In this document: positions 59,341-64,000 of the stretch, piece by piece
Layout: every line of letters begins with the position of its first letter
How positions within the stretch are numbered: position 1 is the first letter of the stretch
Source of the DNA: Clostridium sp. 1001271st1 H5
Lineage (GTDB): Bacteria; Bacillota; Clostridia; Lachnospirales; Lachnospiraceae
Direction: 5' to 3'
Assembly: GCF_005845215.1 (NCBI RefSeq)
Contig: NZ_SPHO01000006.1
Span: 248,001-312,000 of the forward strand
Length of the DNA: 64,000 bases
The notes under the pieces: model-generated
What the model was told of the DNA's origin: nothing
Database searches by the model: none
What the model saw: only the letters and a program-made list of their open reading frames with translations
Position numbers and translations under genes: made by a program

Positions 59341-61185
59341 CTAGCGCCTAACCCGTTCCCCCGCAAACACTTTCATAGCTGCCTCCTCCTCAAACTGCCT
59401 GGAATACAGTTCATAATAATACCCCTTCTGCCCCAGCAGTTCCATGTGGCTGCCCAGTTCTATGATTTTCCCGTCCTTCACAACCAATATCAAATCAGCC
59501 TGACGGATTGTAGATAAACGGTGTGCAATCACAAAAGAAGTATGCCCCTTCAGCAGATGGTTTGTTGCATCCTGAATCAGCTTTTCCGTCTGCGTGTCAA
59601 TTGATGAGGTGGCCTCATCCAGAACAAAAATAGCCGGGTTGGCCAGGACTGCCCGGGCAAATGATATCAGCTGTTTCTCTCCTGTGGACAGAAGGCCCCC
59701 GCTTTCACCTACATTGCTGTCATAACCTTTTTCCATTTTCGCCACAACCATATCTGCAGACACATTCCTGGCCGCCTCTTCAATCTCCTCATCCGATGCA
59801 TCCAGACGTCCGTATCGAATATTCTCTCTCACGGTTCCCGAAAACAGATGCGGATTTTGCAGCACATAACCAATCTGGCTGTGAAGCCACAGCTGCGACC
59901 GTTCCCGGTAATCCACGCCGTCAATCAATATTCTTCCTTTTGTGGGTTCAAAGAACCTGCCCACCAGGTTTACAAGGGTGGACTTCCCGGCCCCGGTCTC
60001 CCCCACAATCGCAACATTCATGCCCGCAGGCACATGAAGGTTAAAATGTTCCAGTACATATTCCTTCCCATCCGGATACATAAAGGAAACATCCTCAAAC
60101 ACAATATCCCCCTGGATTTTTTCCCAGTTGCCCTTATTGGGAGAAAAGGCGTCCCCATACTTCATGAGCACATCCGTCCGGTCCACCACATTGGGCTTCT
60201 GCTCCAGCAAATCCATCACCCGCTCAATATTTGCCTGACAGGAAATCAAATCCGCCAGCAGTCTGGCCAGCTGCTGGATTGGTTCAAATATAACAACCGC
60301 ATAGGAGATAAATACAGATAACGTCCCAAGCTTTATAATATTCTCCTGAACCATATAGCCGCCCTTTGCCAATACAACTGCCGAGGCCACGGAACTGAAA
60401 AACAGAATAGCCGGAATATAGACCGCATTCAGCTTTGCAGAATGAATGGCGGCCTGATGCATATCCGATGTCTTTTCAAAGAAGCGCTTCTCATTGTCCG
60501 TTTCAATAACCATACTCTTAGACGTCCTGACTCCGGTGATACCTTCATTGTAAGCACTTGTAATCTGTGAATTAATCCGCCTTACCTTACGGTTCCATTT
60601 CAGGATTCGATTCTGGAAATACACAGTCAGCAGGGCAATGCACGGAACAATCATGGTAATGATAAATGCCAGCTGCGCATTCAGTATAAACATAATAACA
60701 AATACACTGACCACATAAATCAAGGCCCAGAACATATCCACCAGGCCCCATGCCGTCATTCCCGCAATCCTCAAAGTATCGCTCATCACCCGGGCATGGA
60801 TATATCCCACCGGCGTTGTATTATAATAGGAAAATGACAGTGTCTGTAAATGCTGGAACTGGGCCCGCTTTAAATCCTTTCCCACATTCATCTCAATTGT
60901 AGTAGCCGCATGAACCGATACATACACGCAGATAGTCTGGCAAACAATAACCAAAATATAGATTAGCGCAAATGCCCCAAGTCCGTCCAAACGGTCCGGT
61001 ATTATGAATGTATCAATGGCATAGCTCTGGAACAGAGGCACAAGGATATCCACCCCTGCCAGAAGAATATTCAGTCCCAATGTGATTGCGAAAAACTTCT
61101 TATAAGGTTTGAAAAATGGAAACAGCTTCATCCATATCCTGAAGCTGAAGGGATTGTTATACTCCTGCTCTTCATAGGCTGCCAT
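59341..61185 (-). CDS. ABC exporter subunit (heterodimer half with catalytic Glu)
   Basis: 614 residues, six-helix membrane domain plus ATPase. Walker A GETGAGKST, Q loop QNPHLFSG, signature LLSTGEKQ (degenerate, not LSGGQ), Walker B AIFVLDEATSSID with intact Glu, H loop VIAHRLST. The start overlaps the stop of its partner (TAATG). Resembles BmrD/YheH/MdlB-type multidrug exporters. Confidence 0.9.
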   Translation of the reverse strand: MAAYEEQEYNNPFSFRIWMKLFPFFKPYKKFFAITLGLNILLAGVDILVPLFQSYAIDTFIIPDRLDGLGAFALIYILVIVCQTICVYVSVHAATTIEMNVGKDLKRAQFQHLQTLSFSYYNTTPVGYIHARVMSDTLRIAGMTAWGLVDMFWALIYVVSVFVIMFILNAQLAFIITMIVPCIALLTVYFQNRILKWNRKVRRINSQITSAYNEGITGVRTSKSMVIETDNEKRFFEKTSDMHQAAIHSAKLNAVYIPAILFFSSVASAVVLAKGGYMVQENIIKLGTLSVFISYAVVIFEPIQQLARLLADLISCQANIERVMDLLEQKPNVVDRTDVLMKYGDAFSPNKGNWEKIQGDIVFEDVSFMYPDGKEYVLEHFNLHVPAGMNVAIVGETGAGKSTLVNLVGRFFEPTKGRILIDGVDYRERSQLWLHSQIGYVLQNPHLFSGTVRENIRYGRLDASDEEIEEAARNVSADMVVAKMEKGYDSNVGESGGLLSTGEKQLISFARAVLANPAIFVLDEATSSIDTQTEKLIQDATNHLLKGHTSFVIAHRLSTIRQADLILVVKDGKIIELGSHMELLGQKGYYYELYSRQFEEEAAMKVFAGERVRR

Positions 61186-63131
61186 TAATTACTTCCTCCC
61201 GCGTCTGTCTCATTCTTCCTGTCCGGTTTATTATCCTTTTCCGCATTTTCATCAACTGTATTCCCATCAGCTGTACTCCCGCCTGTTGCATCCATTTCCA
61301 TCTTCACTCTGTCATCCCGGCTCATCTGTATTTCATAAATCCTGCGGTAAATCCCGTTTCTCTGTATCAGCTCCCTATGGCTTCCCCGTTCTTCAATTTT
61401 CCCCTGATTCAGCACCAATATCTCATCCGCCCCCATGAGAGATGTCACTCTGTGGGATATCAGAATTACGGTTGCCTCCCTCATATGTTCCTTCAGCGCA
61501 CAGCGGATGCAATAATCTGTCTGGGAATCCACGGCTGATAAGGAATCGTCAAATACCATAACCGGAGCTTTCTGAAGCAGCATTCTGGCAATGGCAATCC
61601 TCTGCTTCTGTCCCCCCGACAAAGTGACTCCCCGTTCCCCCACAAGTGTCTCATATCCGTCCGGAAAGCTCATAATGGCATCATCAATGCACGCAATCCG
61701 CGCCGCATACCGAATATCATCCATGGATGCGTCCGGTACGGAGGCCGCTATATTTTCCCGAATCGTCCTGGAATACAAAAATGGCTCCTGCAATACCATT
61801 CCAATATTTCTCCTGAGCTCCTCAATGGGAATATCCTGTATCGCTCTGCCGCCAACGCGAATGCTTCCCCTGTTATCCTCCAGCTCATACAGCCTTGAAA
61901 GCAGCTGGATTATAGTAGACTTTCCGCTGCCTGTTCCTCCTAATATTCCAAGTGTCCTGCCCTCCGGGGCCGTGAATGAAATATCCCGTAGCACATCCTT
62001 TCCTTCTTCATATCCAAAGGATACATGCTGAAAGGAAATATCAAACTTCCCTCGGGACACTTCGCTCTCTTTCCCGTTTTTTTCCTCCTCTTTTCCATAC
62101 GCCTCTTCCTGGGACCGGATGATATAGTCCACACGTTCAAACGAAACACCTGCTTTACTCATATCCGAGAGAATACGCCCAAGACCGCGGATTGGCCATA
62201 CCAGCGTTGAATTGTAGGCTGCGAATGCCACAAATTCACCAACGGAAATAAAACCATTTACTGCCTCCATGACTCCGAATATAATAACCGCAATCACCTG
62301 CAGCCCTGTAATCAGGTCACCAATCCCCCAATACAGTCCAGATAACGTTCCCAGCCGAATCCACAGCTTGGCAAACGCATTATTCTTTTTGTCGAACCGC
62401 TCCATCTCAAACTGTTCCCGGCCAAATGCCCGCACCACACGCACTCCCGTTGCATTTTCCTGCACCACCGTGGAAAGCTCCCCCTCCGCTTCATCCGCAG
62501 TGGTGAACCGTTTTGCAATCAACCGGTAAAACACAGTGGAATACACGACTACAACCGGTACAAACAAAAGAACGACGCAGGAAAGCTTCACATTCATGGA
62601 AAACATCATAACAAAAGACGTAATCACAAGAAACGCCGTGCGGAACACCTCCAGAAGCTGTGTAACCACAAATCCGCGAATCACCTCCACGTCCGAGGTA
62701 CACCGCTGTATAATATCCCCTGTCTGGTTCCTGTCATGCCATTTCATGGGCAGCTTCTGAACATGAATAAATAACGCATCCCTTAAATTTTTAGCAAAAT
62801 TCTCCCCTGCCCTGGCCGTATTGGTACGGCTGATATAGGTGAAAATCCCCGAAGCTATTGCAACCGCCACAATCATCAGCGCCAGTATCCAGAGGTGATT
62901 GGACAGATAGATACCTCCGCCCCCGCTGTTTCCCCGGTTCCCGCTGAGCACCTGGTCAATACTGAACCGGAAAATCTGCGGGGTCAGGGCATTTAATATG
63001 GTGGATAGCAACGATGCGGCTACGGCTGCCGCGAAATAGACTTTGGAACCTTGGAGGAACCTGGATATTAGATAGAGCTTTCTATGCTTTGTTTTTACAT
63101 TATTTCCCATTTCTTTATTCCTTTTACTCAT
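61185..63131 (-). CDS. ABC exporter subunit (heterodimer half with degenerate Walker B)
   Basis: 648 residues (ATG 63131; ATG 63110 has a better AAAGGA site). Membrane domain then ATPase with Walker A GGTGSGKST, Q loop QEPFLYSR, canonical signature LSGGQKQ and Walker B PVMVFDDSLSAVD, where Asp replaces the catalytic Glu. A C-terminal Asn/Asp/Gly-rich tail of ~40 residues is unusual. First gene of the pair; resembles BmrC/YheI/MdlA. Confidence 0.9.
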   Translation of the reverse strand: MSKRNKEMGNNVKTKHRKLYLISRFLQGSKVYFAAAVAASLLSTILNALTPQIFRFSIDQVLSGNRGNSGGGGIYLSNHLWILALMIVAVAIASGIFTYISRTNTARAGENFAKNLRDALFIHVQKLPMKWHDRNQTGDIIQRCTSDVEVIRGFVVTQLLEVFRTAFLVITSFVMMFSMNVKLSCVVLLFVPVVVVYSTVFYRLIAKRFTTADEAEGELSTVVQENATGVRVVRAFGREQFEMERFDKKNNAFAKLWIRLGTLSGLYWGIGDLITGLQVIAVIIFGVMEAVNGFISVGEFVAFAAYNSTLVWPIRGLGRILSDMSKAGVSFERVDYIIRSQEEAYGKEEEKNGKESEVSRGKFDISFQHVSFGYEEGKDVLRDISFTAPEGRTLGILGGTGSGKSTIIQLLSRLYELEDNRGSIRVGGRAIQDIPIEELRRNIGMVLQEPFLYSRTIRENIAASVPDASMDDIRYAARIACIDDAIMSFPDGYETLVGERGVTLSGGQKQRIAIARMLLQKAPVMVFDDSLSAVDSQTDYCIRCALKEHMREATVILISHRVTSLMGADEILVLNQGKIEERGSHRELIQRNGIYRRIYEIQMSRDDRVKMEMDATGGSTADGNTVDENAEKDNKPDRKNETDAGGSN

Positions 63132-63294
63132 ATGGTATATTACTACTATTCTACCATACTAATTTACCTTTTTCATATTTATATGCACATATAATAGTCC
63201 AGAAATCAATCTGTTTTTTCAGTTTTCATTGTCATTGGCCGGGAACCGCTAAAATGTAAAACGGGAAATAATTCTTAAGTATGTAATCCGCTAA

Positions 63295-64000
63295 TCAAAC
63301 TATAGGGGGAATCTTTATTTCCAGCGTATCTACTTTCTGACCTTGACGATAAAATTCGAGATGGATAGAATTACAGTATTTACTAATTTCATAGTATACC
63401 CCCAGAATATAGCGACAAACGTGCTCCGGAAACGATTCACCACCATAACTCCATACACTATTATCACTCTGTGTTAGAGCAATAAGCCGCTTTTTATCTG
63501 ATTCTTTATCATCTTCTGAACGTGTCGCTTTTTTCATTTCTACTGCTATTAAGTTATCTTGCTCATAAAATACACCTCTGCTGTGTAGAATCAAATCACA
63601 TGTAACGTTAGTAACGACTTCATTATTATCAATGATTGTTTTAACAAGGCCGCCTCGATTCCTATTATATTCTACATCAACATAATATTCATAGAATGGA
63701 GTGTTGCGCAAATAGTCATGTATACTTAACATTAATGCACCACAAATAGACCTCTCCGATGAACCCGAATCAAAAAGATCTGAATTATTACTAATCATAT
63801 TATCATTTGCAGTCAAAAACAAATTTACTAAATCAGCATATACAATTCTTGAGTTATACCAGCTTGCCTTTACATAGTAATCTTCATATATTCTGTGTAT
63901 TCCAGGGTCCTTTTCAAAGATCACCTTACAATCTTTGTATATTCGAGTATAATTTGTCACAGTATATCCCGCGTCAATCCAACTTTTACCTTGTGCGTGA
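63295..64000 (-). CDS. Possible PD-(D/E)XK-type protein, 5'-truncated
   Basis: At least 235 residues. The frame stays open to the window edge (AQGKSWIDAGYTV before the GTG at 63960, which lacks a ribosome site), so the true start is outside. TCDLILHSRGVFYEQDNLIA, then VEMKKATRSEDDKESDKKRL shows a D...ExK pattern of nuclease folds. Low GC compared with the ABC genes, suggesting transfer. No family recognised; a restriction or defence role is possible. Confidence 0.6.
   Translation of the reverse strand, partial: HAQGKSWIDAGYTVTNYTRIYKDCKVIFEKDPGIHRIYEDYYVKASWYNSRIVYADLVNLFLTANDNMISNNSDLFDSGSSERSICGALMLSIHDYLRNTPFYEYYVDVEYNRNRGGLVKTIIDNNEVVTNVTCDLILHSRGVFYEQDNLIAVEMKKATRSEDDKESDKKRLIALTQSDNSVWSYGGESFPEHVCRYILGVYYEISKYCNSIHLEFYRQGQKVDTLEIKIPPIV

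Noticed and set aside
1..64000. CRISPR arrays, tRNA or rRNA genes
   Set aside because: No regularly spaced repeats of CRISPR type and no tRNA- or rRNA-like sequence were noticed on reading; a tRNA scan was not possible here.

Overview
The window reads as the chromosome of a Firmicute of the Lachnospiraceae / Clostridium clostridioforme-bolteae (Enterocloster) type. Pointers are the moderate GC content, strong AGGAGG ribosome sites, a choloylglycine-hydrolase family enzyme, a selenocysteine-dependent glycine/sarcosine/betaine-reductase type component B, and large DUF11 repeat proteins. This assignment is an inference from gene content; no rRNA or other marker gene is present.

Left host arm (1-24.7 kb). 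A 5'-truncated choloylglycine-hydrolase family gene converges on a hybrid sensor kinase. A scar with a GGDEF fragment follows, then a four-carbon acid-sugar module on the minus strand: a COG4091-type oxidoreductase, an OtnK-like kinase and an OtnC-like aldolase/decarboxylase. Next come a decayed stretch, a SMI1/KNR4 protein, a Lnu(A)-like lincosamide nucleotidyltransferase, a 1729-residue DUF11 repeat protein and a yyaL-type thioredoxin-domain gene broken by a 20-nt insertion. The arm ends with a compact minus-strand operon: GrdE-like proprotein, GrdB-like selenoprotein with an in-frame UGA, GrdX, a YkvI-type transporter and an MFS transporter. A MerR regulator precedes it, and the operon promoter has the 19-bp spacer typical of MerR activation. 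Only the substrate-specific component B is encoded here, so the module would plug into GrdA and GrdC/D made elsewhere.

Prophage (about 24.8-58.3 kb). This is a transposable Mu-like prophage. The repressor is on the plus strand at the right; nearly everything else is on the minus strand. The order from right to left is: regulators, MuA-type transposase, MuB-type ATPase, about 14 small early genes including GemA, endolysin, Mor, an intrinsic terminator, holin, Mu-type head genes (gp27-gp37-like), contractile tail, tape measure, baseplate (gp43-48-like) and tail fibre. Noteworthy parts are a cluster of alternating-orientation tail-fibre tip modules linked by short palindromic sites (a likely inversion switch with no recombinase nearby), a programmed -1 frameshift in the tail chaperone genes, and two plus-strand cargo genes with their own terminators. 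The exact ends are not proven; a TTATC duplication is offered as a candidate.

Right host arm (58.5-64 kb). A MutH/Sau3AI-family endonuclease gene, a heterodimeric ABC multidrug-type exporter pair with one degenerate ATP site, and a low-GC protein with a possible PD-(D/E)XK signature that is cut by the window edge.
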